From Cryptomeria japonica (Eukaryota > Streptophyta > Pinopsida > Cupressales > Cupressaceae), in the NCBI RefSeq assembly GCF_030272615.1, contig NC_081408.1, positions 620,182,476 through 620,246,475 of the forward strand: 64,000 nucleotides of DNA. Reading direction: 5' to 3'. This document shows, piece after piece, positions 46,836 through 57,473 of the stretch (position 1 is its first letter; every line of letters begins with the position of its first letter). The notes beneath the pieces were generated by a model. It worked only from the letters and a program-made list of their open reading frames with translations. It was not told the DNA's origin and did no database searches. Made by a program: the position numbers and the translations under genes.

Positions 46836-48164
46836 TGTTGGACATTGTTGTTGCTAGGATATGTTGTTGTTATTGATGTCAACATATTCCTACTCTGGTG
46901 ACTACAGATTGGTTTATTGGGATTATGATTTGGTATATGGAGTATTTATTGTATTACTATATTCTTTTGTACTAGTGTTGGTGATTCCTGAAGCTTAAAT
47001 GATCATATTAGATGATCTAGTTTTGCAGTTTGTTTATCTGATCAGTGCTTTGTAGAGTTCAGTATTTCCTCCGATATATTCCCGTGTGATCAGATCTTGT
47101 GCTAATATTTTGGGAAATTATTTGATATGGTCTTGTGTATCTTCATTTCAGAGGGTTCGTGATTTGGTGCTTTGCAAGTTATCTTTTCTTCGTAACAATT
47201 GCTATTGTTCGAGTGTTCTTGAGTTTCAGATGTTGATCGATGCAGATTTGACGTGGTGTTGGTGCAGTTGTTGTTGATGATTCTAATGTTCTTGCTAGTG
47301 TTTCCTAATTGTGTCCTATTTGTTTTAATGATCCGCATTTATCATTGTGTGAGTTTTTGGTGATTTTGCTGAACTGGTGATGTTCTTCATGTTATGTAGT
47401 TTTCCTGATGGTGTAGCGTGTTGCAGTTGATCTTGGCATGATTTCCGATTGTGTTGTACATTTGGAAATTTGAATTAGGTCCATGTTTTGTCATGTATAT
47501 CATTATATTGTTCTGGTGGTCGATCTTTGTATCGTGTGATTTAATTTTGTAATTGTGAGTTGAGGGTTTAGCCAACCTTATTGTCAAGGTTGATGAATTG
47601 TATAAATAGGTGATAAAGTCATGTGATTTAGGTATCGAGGTTGTTTCTGCATTATCAAAGAGTGGTGTATATGTGATCAAGTGATTCATCCTTTGGAATT
47701 ATGATTGAGCAGAGTTTGGTGTTGTGGAGAAAATAATTGTGCTTAACCAGAACTATCATCAGGCATTTGGAGATGTTATTCTTTTAGTTCATTCATTCCG
47801 GATTATAGTCTGAATCTTGTTGTAAGTCAATGAGACTTTTCTGAGGGTTGTATCCTTTTGATTCATTATCTTTTGAGTAGCGAGCTCTAGGTAGTGTGCC
47901 TAAATGCATGTGCATTCCCCATTGTAATATTTTCACATACTACTATAGAGTATCATTTTATTGTGGGTAGGTTCCCACCATGGTTTTTCCCTTAACCAGG
48001 TTTTCCACTTCAAAATCTTGGTGTTGTGTGTTGTGCTATCAATTTTCTTATCCTTGTTATTGTTGTAGTTTACCAAATTTGTTTTTGTGGTTAAGTTAGA
48101 AGATCCGGTGAAAACTGATTCACACCCCCCGCCTCTCAGTTTTCCCTCATTATTGTTGCCAACA
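46836..48164 (+). repeat. 3' LTR of A, full length
   Basis: 1,329 bp, from TGTTGGACATTG to TTGTTGCCAACA, followed by TTTCC. It shows what the 5' LTR lost (about 47035-47765). The A2 LTR at 55685 is collinear with it, including the middle. The GTGGGTAGG...TTTTTCCC module lies near 47965-48010. Confidence 0.9.
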
Positions 48165-48169
48165 TTTCC

Positions 48170-48518
48170 TATCTCCCTCTCTTTCAGGTAAGTTTCTTTA
48201 TTTTTCCCACTCAATTGCTTAGGTTTTCATGATCTTCATGTCACTTTTGAAAACACCTTATTTTGGGTGTATGTCATGGATTTAACTCCATTATACACCA
48301 AATTGCAATCTGTTACAGTGTATTGTAGGGTCAAATCATTGAAATATACTACCTTTGAATTACCATTTACAAAAATTGACATCCTATATGATATGGTGGA
48401 TGTCAAGGGCGTAACCCCAATATACACCATATTTCATATGGTAGATGTTGAGGTTATGGCCTAACATTGTTGTTTTTGTAAACTTGGTTGTTGGTGTATG
48501 GAGGGGTCATGACCCCAG
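48170..48518. repeat. Palindromic module array, piece 2
   Basis: Modules: 48266-48299 and 48395-48428 (both 34 nt, GGTG...ACACC), a weaker one at about 48431-48465, and the left part of one at 48493-48518. That last module is cut by element C; its right arm, ending CCTACACC, stands at 55093-55101. Spacer sequence between modules is AT-rich and not repeated. Confidence 0.7.
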
Positions 48519-49564
48519 TGTTGGTATTTTGGTATGGTTTTGTCATTCATGTCAACATCTACTATCACTTATCAACTCTGCCACTTTGAAGAATTGGCAA
48601 CATTCACCGGCAAGCAAGTGACTTATGCACAGTCACAAGTATCTGGTACACCGGCACTTGGAATAGCATGGAAAACAATTGGTTATGTCGAAGACATTGT
48701 TTGGACACTTTGTCTTGGAGTTTTGTTCATTGGCATATTCATATTTGCATATTTGTTGTTACCGGTAAATAGGTCCTGGATATACACCAGCAGGTTTATC
48801 TTTTCGAGATCAGCACGACACGCTATGGAGATGTCTCATTATTGTTGTAAATGCATCAAGCCGACATGTTGAATCGGTTATTGCATCGGACATTGTTTTG
48901 TTTGTAAATTGATTTTATTGTAATATCCTTTAGAGCCGACCTACTAAAATTGGTCTTAGGTTATGATATGAATGTAAGATCTTATTTGTAAGATCATGTG
49001 TGGAATGCGAAAAAGAATTGTGTGAAGGTATGTGCGAGAATAAGTAGAGCTATACATGCAGACATCTTTTGAAGGTTGAAGGAGGGTTTCTGTGAAGACA
49101 TTTAGAACTACACCGGTACTGAATCCAGCATAGAAAGATACAAATTTGAGCAGTACATCCTTATTGGATTTAACCATCCATCAAATTTGAGCAGTTATTT
49201 GTGTTTGAGCAGTGAGCTCTAGGCGCTTGGCCTTTCTTCATGTGCAGACCCAATTTGTATACACATACTATCTGCAGTAGTATCATCTGATTGTGGGTAA
49301 GGTTTCCCACCATGGTTTTTCCCCTTACAGGGTTTCCACATACAAATATTGGTGTTATTTGTTGTGGATGACTTTGTGTTTATGTTTCATGCACTAATCC
49401 TTATCGGTATAGCAATTAACTGTTAAAATTGTCTACCGTCATATTAAATTGGTTTATCGGTATTAAGCATTAAGTTGGTAAATTTGTTTTGGTTTCAATT
49501 GTTAGACAACTGATTCACCCCCACCACCACCCCCCCCCCTCTTAGTTGTCTCTAGGACCTAACA
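48519..49564 (+). repeat. 5' LTR of C
   Basis: It begins TGTTGGTATTTTGGTATG and ends GGACCTAACA. Relative to the 3' LTR it lacks about 21 bp near 48650, around the ACACCGG motif. The C-tract near 49520-49540 is unusually long and interrupted by ACCACC. Confidence 0.92.
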
Positions 49565-49580
49565 ATTGGTATCAGAGCCT
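49565..49580 (+). promoter_or_regulatory. Primer binding site of C
   Basis: ATTGGTATCAGAGCCT directly after the LTR is an exact match to the initiator tRNA-Met complement. Confidence 0.9.
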
Positions 49581-49621
49581 AGTCGTCTCTTTGCAAAAGT
49601 TTAACAGCTTGAGGAGATCCA

Positions 49622-50730
49622 ATGTCTACTAACTATTTTAGAAAGGACAGTCCTAAACTTGATGGAACCAACTATGACATATGGAAGATAAGAATGGAGA
49701 CACGTTTAAATTGCATTGGAAAGGACATCTGGGAAGTGACAAAGAATGGCTATACTACTCTTACTTTCGGTTAGCCTAATCCACCTACCTTGGGAAAAGA
49801 TGAAGAAAATGATTGCAAAGCAAGAGAAGCACTTTTGAGCGCATTAACAGATCAACAAATCATAGGATTATCAGATAGATCAATTGCTAAAGTTATTGGG
49901 GATCATTTGGAAACACTGAATGAAGGATATTCCACAGTCAAAATTGTAAAACTTGAAAGCTTCTGGGTCAGGTATGAAAATCTGAAAATGGAAGAAGATG
50001 AAAGGATTTCTACTTTTATGGAAAGAGTAAATGAAATTGTTTTGGGTATTAAATGTTGTGGAGGAACCTTAAGTGAAGATGAAATTGTTTCAAAAGTTTT
50101 AAGAGGATTGCCACCGGCATATAAAATGAAGGTTACTGCTATAAATGAGTTAAGAACAATGCTTAATACATCAGTAACTAGGGATACATTGATTGGAAAA
50201 CTTTCAGCTTTTGAAATTGAGGAATTTGGTCTTGTTGCTACTATAAAGACAGATTCAGCTTTTAAGGCATCAACATCATCTGCACCATCATTTGACAAGT
50301 CTGATTGGAAAGCCTTTTATGCAAGAGAACTTGAGGAAAGCAGGAGAGAAAATGAAGAACTTGAAGCACTATTTGCAAGAAAAATGCCTAAAGGTCCAGT
50401 TGGAAGTAAGTATGAAGGTAAAGCAACCTTTAAATGCTTTAACTATAATAAGATTGGTCATATGGCTTCTAGATGCCCTGATAGACATGCTAGACTAAGA
50501 GAAGAAGCTAGGAGAACATACAAGCCTAACCTTGAATATCAGAGATACACATTTAAGAAGAATAAAGATAAATCTTGTTATCTTGTTGATGAAGGAGTGA
50601 CTGATGATTCTGATGAAGATCCGATAGACAATGGATGGGTTTTTGTTGCTATAACAGAAGATCAACTGGCACCTACTATTCAACTGGTAGAGCAAGCCCT
50701 GGCAGCTAAAGTTGAAGTTAAGGATGAATG
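49622..50730 (+). pseudogene. Copia gag of C
   Basis: ATG 49622 opens MSTNYFRKDSPKLDGTNYDI, ETRLNCIGKDIWEVTKNGY, with a stop at about 49772. Then a 313-codon open frame (49790-50728) has ALLSALTDQQIIGLSDRSIA, GGTLSEDEIVSKVLRGLPPA and the zinc knuckle CFNYNKIGHMASRC near 50428-50475, in which the second Cys is Tyr. An acidic stretch, VDEGVTDDSDEDPIDNG, closes it. The UBN2-type core matches D most closely. Gag builds the particle and packages RNA; the altered knuckle would impair RNA binding. Confidence 0.88.
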
Positions 50731-51920
50731 AATCATTGATTCAAGATGCTCACATCATATGACTAGAGATAAAAGTAAATTCTTGAACTTTTAGGAATAT
50801 AATGGAGGCGTAGTGAGATTTGGAGATGATAAAGCTTGTTTGATCAAAGGTAAAGGTACAATATCTCTTGATGGTAAGCATAATACTAACAATGTCTACT
50901 ATGTTGAAGGTTTTATCGCATAATCTTTTGAGTGTTGGTCAATTAGTTGAGAAAGTATTTAAGTTACAATTCAAAAATGGAAAATGCAAAATCATGAATA
51001 GAATTGGTTTGGAAATTGCAACCGGTAATCAAACTAGAGGTAATATCTTTCATTTAAATAACAGTGAAAAGACATGCTTGATTGCACATATTGATGAAAG
51101 TTGGCTATGGCATAAGAGACTCTGTCATGTAAATTTTGATTGCATGGTAAAAATCAGTACTACTAAGGCAGTTAGAGATTTACCTAAAATTGTCAAACCT
51201 CACAATACAGTATGTAAGGAATGTCAATTTGGAAAACAAGTTAGAGATACTTTTAAAAGTATTCCAGAAAAATCAAATAATGCTCTTGACTTAATTCATA
51301 CTAATTTATGTGGTCTAGCTAGAACCAAAAGTTTGCAAGGTGATAGATATTTCATGCTAATCATTGATGACTACTCTAGAATGTGCTGGGTTACTTTTCT
51401 CGGAGAAAAATCAGAAGCACTTGGAAAGTTCAAACTGTTCAAAGCAATGGTAGAGAATGAAACCGGTAAGAAAATCAAATGTCTAAGATCAGATCAAGGA
51501 GGAGAATTTACATCTAAGGAATTTAATGCATTTTGTGAAGTGAATGGAATCAGAAGACAGCTATCAGCACCCCGGACACCATAGTAGAATGGAGTTGTTG
51601 AAAGGAAAAACATAACTATCTTGGATGCAACAAGAAGTATGTTATCAAAAGAAAATCTACCACATGTGTATTGGAGAGAGGCAGTAAGTACAACGGTCTA
51701 TACATTCAACAAAGTTCACATCAAAGGTGAAACCGGTAAGACCCCTCATGAACTATGGTTTGGTATTACTCCTACTCTTAAATATTTCAGAATATTTGGA
51801 AGTAAATGCTATATTAGAAGGGATGAGTATATTGGTAAATTTGATCCTAGAAGTAAGGAAGGAATATTTCTTGGTTATTCATCTAAGAGCAAGGCATATA
51901 GATGTTTTAACAAAAGATTG
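50731..51920 (+). pseudogene. Protease and integrase region of C
   Basis: A stop replaces the Trp of DEWIIDS, and the active-site DSG reads DSR (near 50735-50745). A frameshift near 50905 follows VYYVEGF. The zinc domain WHKRLCHVNF/NTVCKECQFGK is intact. The first catalytic Asp is Asn (LIHTNLCGL), the second is kept (RSDQGGEFTSKEF), two adjacent stops replace the QQ before NGVVERKN, which keeps Glu. The tail TPHELWFGITPTLKYFRIFG and KSKAYRCFNKRL ends with a stop. Confidence 0.88.
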
Positions 51921-52917
51921 TAGAAAATTGTTGAGAGTACAAATGTGAAGATTGATGAACAATTCAGAGGAACTTCAAGGTACATAGACTCTGAACCAGC
52001 AACAGAGATTCTAAAAAATGAACCTACATTAAACCCACCAGCATAGAATGAAGATCCAGTTACACCGGTATCATCTGAAAATTCCACAGTAACTGAGAAA
52101 TAGCAGCAAACGAAGACACCTCGGTATGTAAGATTGAATCACTCCGATGATCAGATAAACACTGGAAAATGAAGAGGTATGTCTTATTTCTCAATTTGAA
52201 CCATCATCAATTAATGAGGCATGTGAAGATAAACACTGGATTAAAGCTATGGAAGAGGAACTAGAACAAATTGAGAAAAATAACACATGGACATTAGTTC
52301 CCCGACCTAAAGACAAAAATGTGATTGGAACAAAGTGGGTATTCAGAAACAAACTTAATGAAGATGGTAAGGTAATCAGGAATAAAGCAAGACTAGTGTG
52401 TAAGGGATATTCTCAGAAAGAAGGAATTGATTATAATGAAACCTTTGCACCGGTAGCTAGAATTGAGGCAGTCAGATTATTCTTGGCTTTTGCAGCACAC
52501 AAGAACTACAAAGTATATCAAATGGATATTAAATGTGTATTTCTGAATGGAGATCTTGAAGAAGAAGTTTACAGTGAACAACTCGATGGATTCTCTTTGA
52601 TAGATAACAAAGATATGGTTTGCAGGTTAAGGAAAGCTTTGTATGGGTTGAAACAAGCTCCAAGAGCTTTGTATGCAAGATTGGATAAGTATCTTTTGAA
52701 GATTGTTTTTTCTAAAGGTAATGCTGACAGCAACTTATATTATAAAGTGACAAATGATGAAATCTTGGTTATAGAAGTTTTTTTTGATGATATAATCTTT
52801 GGAGGAGAAGATGGATTATGTAAAGAATTTTCTATTGCAATGCAGCAAGAATTTGAAATGTCTATGATTGGAGAAATAAAATTCTTTTTAGGATTGCAGA
52901 TTTCATAGACTGATAAA
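51921..52917 (+). pseudogene. Linker and RT of C
   Basis: After a linker with stops and a deletion near 52150 that removes part of the QIIGD...TR motif, an open frame (52249-52906) covers the [82 protein letters not shown] and [20 protein letters not shown]. The catalytic box reads [11 protein letters not shown]: Val is Phe but both Asp remain. It stops in GLQIS at a CAG-to-TAG type change. Confidence 0.88.
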
Positions 52918-53707
52918 GGTATATTCTTGAGTCAATCCAAGTACTTAAAGGTGTTATTAAAGAAATTTGGAATGGAGAACTCTAAACCGGTAAGCACACC
53001 TATGACTACAAATGACAAATTATCACTAAGGGATGAATCTACACATGTTAATCCGACTAGGTACAAATCTATGATAAGAGGTTTACTGTATTTGACACAA
53101 TCAAGACATGATATCATGAATGCGGTATGTATTGTTTCAAGATTTCAGAGTAATCCTAGAGAAAATCATGAATCAACAGTAAAAAAGATTTCTTGGATTA
53201 TGGTATCCTAGAGATGAAAACTTTGAATTATTTGCATACACAGATGCAAATTGGGCAGGAGATGTGGATGATAGAAAAAGTACCACCGGTGGAGCATTTT
53301 TTCTTAGAAGCGGATTAATTTCTTGATTGAGTAAGAAACAAAGTTGTACATCTTTATCAACAGCTGAATCAGAATATGTTGCAGTAGCAACCAACTGTAC
53401 ACAAGTACTATGGCTTAAGCAAATGTTAAAGGATATACAGGTAAAATGCAAGGAACCTATTACTATGTATTATGATAACACTGTAGCAATTGACATATCT
53501 AGGAATCCGGTACTACATTCTAAAACCAAACATGTTTCTATCAAACTGAATTTTTTAAGGGAAAATGTTGAAGCAAAAGAAATTAAACTGGTTTATGTGA
53601 ATACTAAAGAGCAGATTGCTGATATTTTCACTAAATCTCTACCTAAGGAGACTTTTGAATATCTCAGAGACCAGCTTGGGGTCATACCCCCACTGGTAGA
53701 AACTTAG
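52918..53707 (+). pseudogene. RNase H region of C
   Basis: SQSKYLKVLLKKFGMENSKP and GLLYLTQSRHDIMNAVCIVS (53080) join RT to RNase H. A deletion near 53190 removes the usual RYLQGT segment and shifts the frame. AYTDANWAGDVDDRKSTTGG changes the second Asp of the TDADW motif to Asn. After a stop at 53325 the frame 53327-53704 has SLSTAESEYVAVATNCTQVL, the YYDN motif and KETFEYLRDQLGVIPPLVET. Confidence 0.85.
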
Positions 53708-54033
53708 ACATTTGATGATAGTAATAAACCGACAGAAATAACAGAGAAATCTTTTACTCTGGCTTTGATGAGAAAACTACTTCTCGGGGGGAGTAGTTGG
53801 TATAGTGAATTTGTTGGTATTTTGTATCCAAAAAATGGTCTTTATATTGCTTTGGCATTTGATGTCAAAGGGGGAGAGATTGGTATGGAAAAACACAAGG
53901 AAAACTCATGACACTCCCAGGGGGAGAGATTGTTACTTTAGGGAGATTATTGGTTTTTGGTATTTGGCAATTCTATTCTAGCACTTTGATGGTTTTTCCA
54001 TCTTGTGTTGCCATCAATGCCAAAGGGGGAGAT
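53708..54033 (+). promoter_or_regulatory. 3' region of C with three purine tracts
   Basis: Tracts at 53867-53880, 53917-53930 and 54021-54033; the last adjoins the LTR. TTTGGCATTTGATGTCAAAG (53851), GTTGCCATCAATGCCAAAG (54008) and TTTTGTCATTGATGTCAAC (54053) are alternating near-complements. Confidence 0.88.
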
Positions 54034-55088
54034 TGTTGGTATTTTGGTATGATTTTGTCATTGATGTCAACACCTACTATCACTTATCAACTCTGGCACT
54101 TTGAAGAATTGGCAACATTCACTGGCAAGCAAGTGACTTATGCACAGTCACCGGTATCTAGTACACCGGTAGGATATAATGTTCATCGGCACTTGGAATA
54201 GCATGGAAAACACCTGGTTATGTTGAAGACATCATTTGGACACTTTGTCTTGGAGTTTTGTTCATTGGCATATTCATATTTGCATATTTGTTCTTACCGG
54301 CAAATATATACACCGATAGGTTTATCTTTTCCAGATAAGCATGGCACGCTATGGAGATGTCTCATTATTATTGTAAATGCATCAAGCCGACATGTTGAAT
54401 TGGTTATTGCATCGGACATTGTTTTGTTTGTAAATTGATTTTATTGTAATATCCTTTAAAGCCGACCTACTAAAATTGGTCATAGGTTATGATATAAATG
54501 TAAGATCTTATTTGTAAGATCATGTGTGGAATGCGAAAAAGAATTGTGTGAAGGTATATGTGAGAATAAGAAGAGCTATACATGTAGACATCTTTTGAAG
54601 GTTGAAGGAGGGTTTTGTGAAGACATTTAGAACTACACCGGTACTGAATCCAGCATAGAAAGATGCAAATTTGAGTTGTACATCCTTATTGGATTTAACC
54701 ATCCAATTGTAGTCAGTGTGACTCCTATTTGTGTTTGAGAAGTGAGCTCTAGGCACTTGGCCTTTTTGCATGTGCTGACCCAATTTGTATACACACACTA
54801 TCTGCAGTAGTATCATCTGATTGTGGGTAAGGTTTCACACCATGGTTTTTCCCCTTACAGGGTTTCCACGTACAAATATTGGTGTTATGTGTTGTGGATG
54901 AATTTGTCTTTTTGTTTCATGCATTAATCTTTACCGGTATTACAATTAACTAATAAAATTGTCTACCGGCATAAAAGACTGGTTTACCGGTATTAAGCAT
55001 TAAGTTGGTAAAGTTGTTTTGGTTTGAATTGTTAGACAACTGATTCACCCCCTACCCCCCCCCTCTCAGTTGTCTTCAGGACCTAACA
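54034..55088 (+). repeat. 3' LTR of C
   Basis: 1,055 bp, collinear with 48519-49564 except for an extra 21 bp or so near 54170 and scattered substitutions. It is followed by CCCAT and the resumed palindromic module. Confidence 0.92.
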
Positions 55089-55092
55089 CCCA

Positions 55093-55490
55093 TCCTACAC
55101 CAAATTCTTTCCATTTGGTGTATGTCGGGGCCATGGCTCCACCCTACACTAATACTGATGTTCATAGTTATTTGCACAAAACTCACTCTTTCGGTGTATG
55201 TTGGGGCTGTAATCCCGACCTACACCATGGTTCTTCATTTTGGTGTATGGCGGGGTTACAAGCCCAACATCCACTGAACCCAGTGGCATCTCTTTTCTAT
55301 GGTGTAAATTGGGTTTGTCAACCCAATTGCCACCATTACTTTTATTTCACCTTCCCTAGGTGCAAATCGGGTTTACAAGCCCAATTTACACCGATATGTT
55401 TTTTAGGTTTTTCCAATATGAATCGGACTTATAAGTCTGAAATGAAATTCTTTAAACCACACCTATTTTAGGTGTAAATTGAGTTTTTAA
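55093..55490. repeat. Palindromic module array, piece 3
   Basis: Five modules of 33-34 nt start at 55117, 55193, 55242, 55301 and 55359, with weaker ones near 55417 and 55471. Each begins GGTGTA or GGTGCA and most end TACACC or CCACC. Inner arms differ: AAATTGGG pairs with CCCAATT in one, TATGTTGGGG with CCCGACCTA in another. Module length is not a multiple of three, so an open plus frame across 55070-55471 is not evidence of coding. Confidence 0.75.
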
Positions 55491-55492
55491 AC

Positions 55493-55684
55493 ATGACTGA
55501 CAATTCTCTTTCTCCCCAAGAGATCAACACTACCATCTATGAGGCTTTACCTTCTATTCATACCATCTCTTATATGTACTTGTCCCTCTCCTAAGGTTTC
55601 TCTTGTGTATGAGGAAGTTTATGTGCAAGAGGAACATAACTTAGTGGTATATTATTCTTCTAGAGACTACCTTATGTTGGATAT
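55493..55684 (+). other. Possible coding start cut by element A2
   Basis: An ATG at 55493 opens MTDNSLSPQEINTTIYEALP and continues about 33 codons to a stop; a one-base shift continues as SPKVSLVYEEVYVQEEHNLV and VYYSSRDYLMLD up to the A2 insertion at 55685. Amino-acid composition looks protein-like, but I recognise no family. It could be the N terminus of a gypsy gag or of a host gene, with the palindromic array as its leader. Confidence 0.3.
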
Positions 55685-56893
55685 TGTTGGTTATTGTTGC
55701 TGCTAGGATATGTTGTTGTCATTAATGTAAACATATTCCGATGTATTGCTCTAGTGATTGTAGATTGGGAAGATCTTATAATCTGGTTTGTAGTGATGTT
55801 TTGTTGATCACTGTTTTGCAGAGTTTGGTATAGCCTCTAGTATATTCCAGTTTGATCAGATCTTGTGCTATTATTTTAGGATATTGTTCGGGATTTCAGA
55901 TGCTCAGCAAATTATCTTTCTTCATGATAGTTGTTGATTGGTTGTGTTCCTAAGTTTCAGATGTTCATCAATGACTATTTGATAAGTGGTGTTGGTGCAG
56001 TTGTTTCTAATGATTCTAACGTGCTTGTTGGTGTTTCCTAGTTGTGTCGTATTTTGTTTTGGTGATCACCATTAATCGTTGTGCGATTTCTTGGTGGTTT
56101 CTAGCAACCAGTGATGACTTTTGTGTCATGCGGTTTTCCTGGTGGTGTAATGTGTTACGGTTGATCTTTCATGATTTCTGGTGGATTTGTGTGTTTGGGA
56201 ATTTGATCTAGGTCCATGATATGCTATGTAAATTATTATATTGGTGTGATGGTTGATCTTTGTATCGTGTGTTGTAATTTTTTAATAGAGGGTTGAGGGT
56301 TTAGTCGACCTTTTTGTCAAGGTTGATGAATTGTATAAACAGGAGATATTGTCATGTAATTTAAGTGTTGATGTTATGTTTACATTATCAGAGAGAGGTT
56401 TATGTGTGAACAAGGGATTTATCCTTCGATGTTGAGATTGAGGAGAGATTGGTGTTGCAGGGAAGACATTTGTGCTTAACCGAAACTATGATCAAGCATT
56501 TGGAGATGCTATTCTTTTAGTCCATTTCTTCTAGATTGTACTATGAATCTTATTGTAAGTAAGTGAGACTTTCCTAAGGGTTGTAGCCTTTCGGGCCATT
56601 ATATTTGAGCAGTGAGCTCTAGGCAGTGCGCCTGAATGCATGTGCATTCCCCATTGTAATATTTTCACATACTACTGCAGAGTATCATCTTACTATGGGT
56701 AGGTTCCCACTATGGTTTTTCCCTTAATCGGGTTTTCCACATCAAAATCTTGGTGTTATGCATTGTTCTTTCATTTTTCTCATCTGTCTAATTACTGCAG
56801 TTTATCAGATCTATTTGTATAGTTAAAGTTTGATCTTTCAGTGAAGATTGATTCACCCCCCCTCTAAGTCTTCCTTCTTAGTTGTTTCTAACA
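55685..56893 (+). repeat. 5' LTR of A2
   Basis: 1,209 bp, TGTTGGTTATTGTTGCTGCT to TTGTTTCTAACA. It contains the middle region deleted from the 5' LTR of A, the TGGTTTTTCCC module near 56714 and the C-tract near 56855. Primer site ATTGGTATCAAAGA (56894-56907) follows, one base off at its G/A position. Confidence 0.9.
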
Positions 56894-56949
56894 ATTGGTA
56901 TCAAAGATAGATCTTTTGGTAGAAGCTTGATCACTTGAGGAGATCCAGG

Positions 56950-57473
56950 ATGGAAGCTCAAGGTGTTATTTTTAAGGACGGTCTGATATTTGATGGGAGT
57001 AACTATGCTATATGGAAGGACCGGATGGAAGTGCACTTGAAATGTCTTGGTGAAGATTATTGGAAGATTACAAAGAATGCATATATTGTTCCTCCAAATG
57101 GACCAACTACCTCTGATGAGATCAAGGAAGTTGACATAATATTAGAGTGAAGGAAACATTACTTAGTGCCCTGACTCATTCTAAGATGACAAATGTAATG
57201 GGACTTCAAACCACACATGAGATCTAGGAGAAGCTTGAGATTTTGTAAGAAGGTGATAAACAGGTGAAAGTTGCTAATTTGCAGAGTTTGAAAGGAAAGT
57301 ATGAGACATTGAAGATTGGAGATGATGAGAACATACACTCTTTCATGGCTAAGCTTAATGATATTTTCCTAGGTATCAGATGTGTAGGTGGAACCATTGA
57401 GAAAGATGAAATTGTTGCTAAGGTTCTGATATCTTTGCCTCCTGCTTATAAACATAAGGTTCCTGCTATTGAT
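56950..57473 (+). pseudogene. Copia gag of A2, N-terminal part
   Basis: ATG 56950 opens MEAQGVIFKDGLIFDGSNYA, KDRMEVHLKCLGEDYWKITK and VPPNGPTTSDEIKE. An insertion of about 16-20 bp near 57130 shifts the frame to ETLLSALTHSKMTNVMGLQT. Stops follow near 57226 and 57247, then VKVANLQSLKGKYETLKIGD and GGTIEKDEIVAKVLISLPPA. It ends at 57473, where the LTR of B begins; TTGAT (57469-57473) is the expected target copy. Confidence 0.85.

Larger units (their letters stand above)
15555..48164 (+). mobile_element. Ty1/copia element A with nested D, F, E and X
   Basis: This is the outermost member of the nest. Its LTRs (15555-16110 and 46836-48164) bracket about 6.4 kb of own sequence after removing D and E. 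Flanking 5 bp are TTTCT (15550-15554) and TTTCC (48165-48169), four of five matching. Internal order is primer site, gag, PR, [D], pre-integrase and integrase, [E], integrase end, RT, RNase H, purine tract, 3' LTR. The coding pieces join in register across both insertions. A second copy of the family, A2, begins at 55685. The first LTR base is A (AGTTGG, where the 3' copy has TGTTGG). Confidence 0.88.
48519..55088 (+). mobile_element. Ty1/copia element C, not nested
   Basis: LTRs are 48519-49564 and 54034-55088 (1,046 and 1,055 bp); the flanks are CCCAG (48514-48518) and CCCAT (55089-55093). Length is 6,570 bp. It sits inside one palindromic module. Gag and pol are nearly collinear with D but carry stops and lost active-site residues. 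It is the only undivided copia element fully inside the window. Confidence 0.92.

Noticed and set aside
55070-55471. 133-codon ORF with repeated GV..G..P..H pattern
   Set aside because: It starts inside the 3' LTR of C and crosses the palindromic modules; the pattern comes from the repeats and changes frame.
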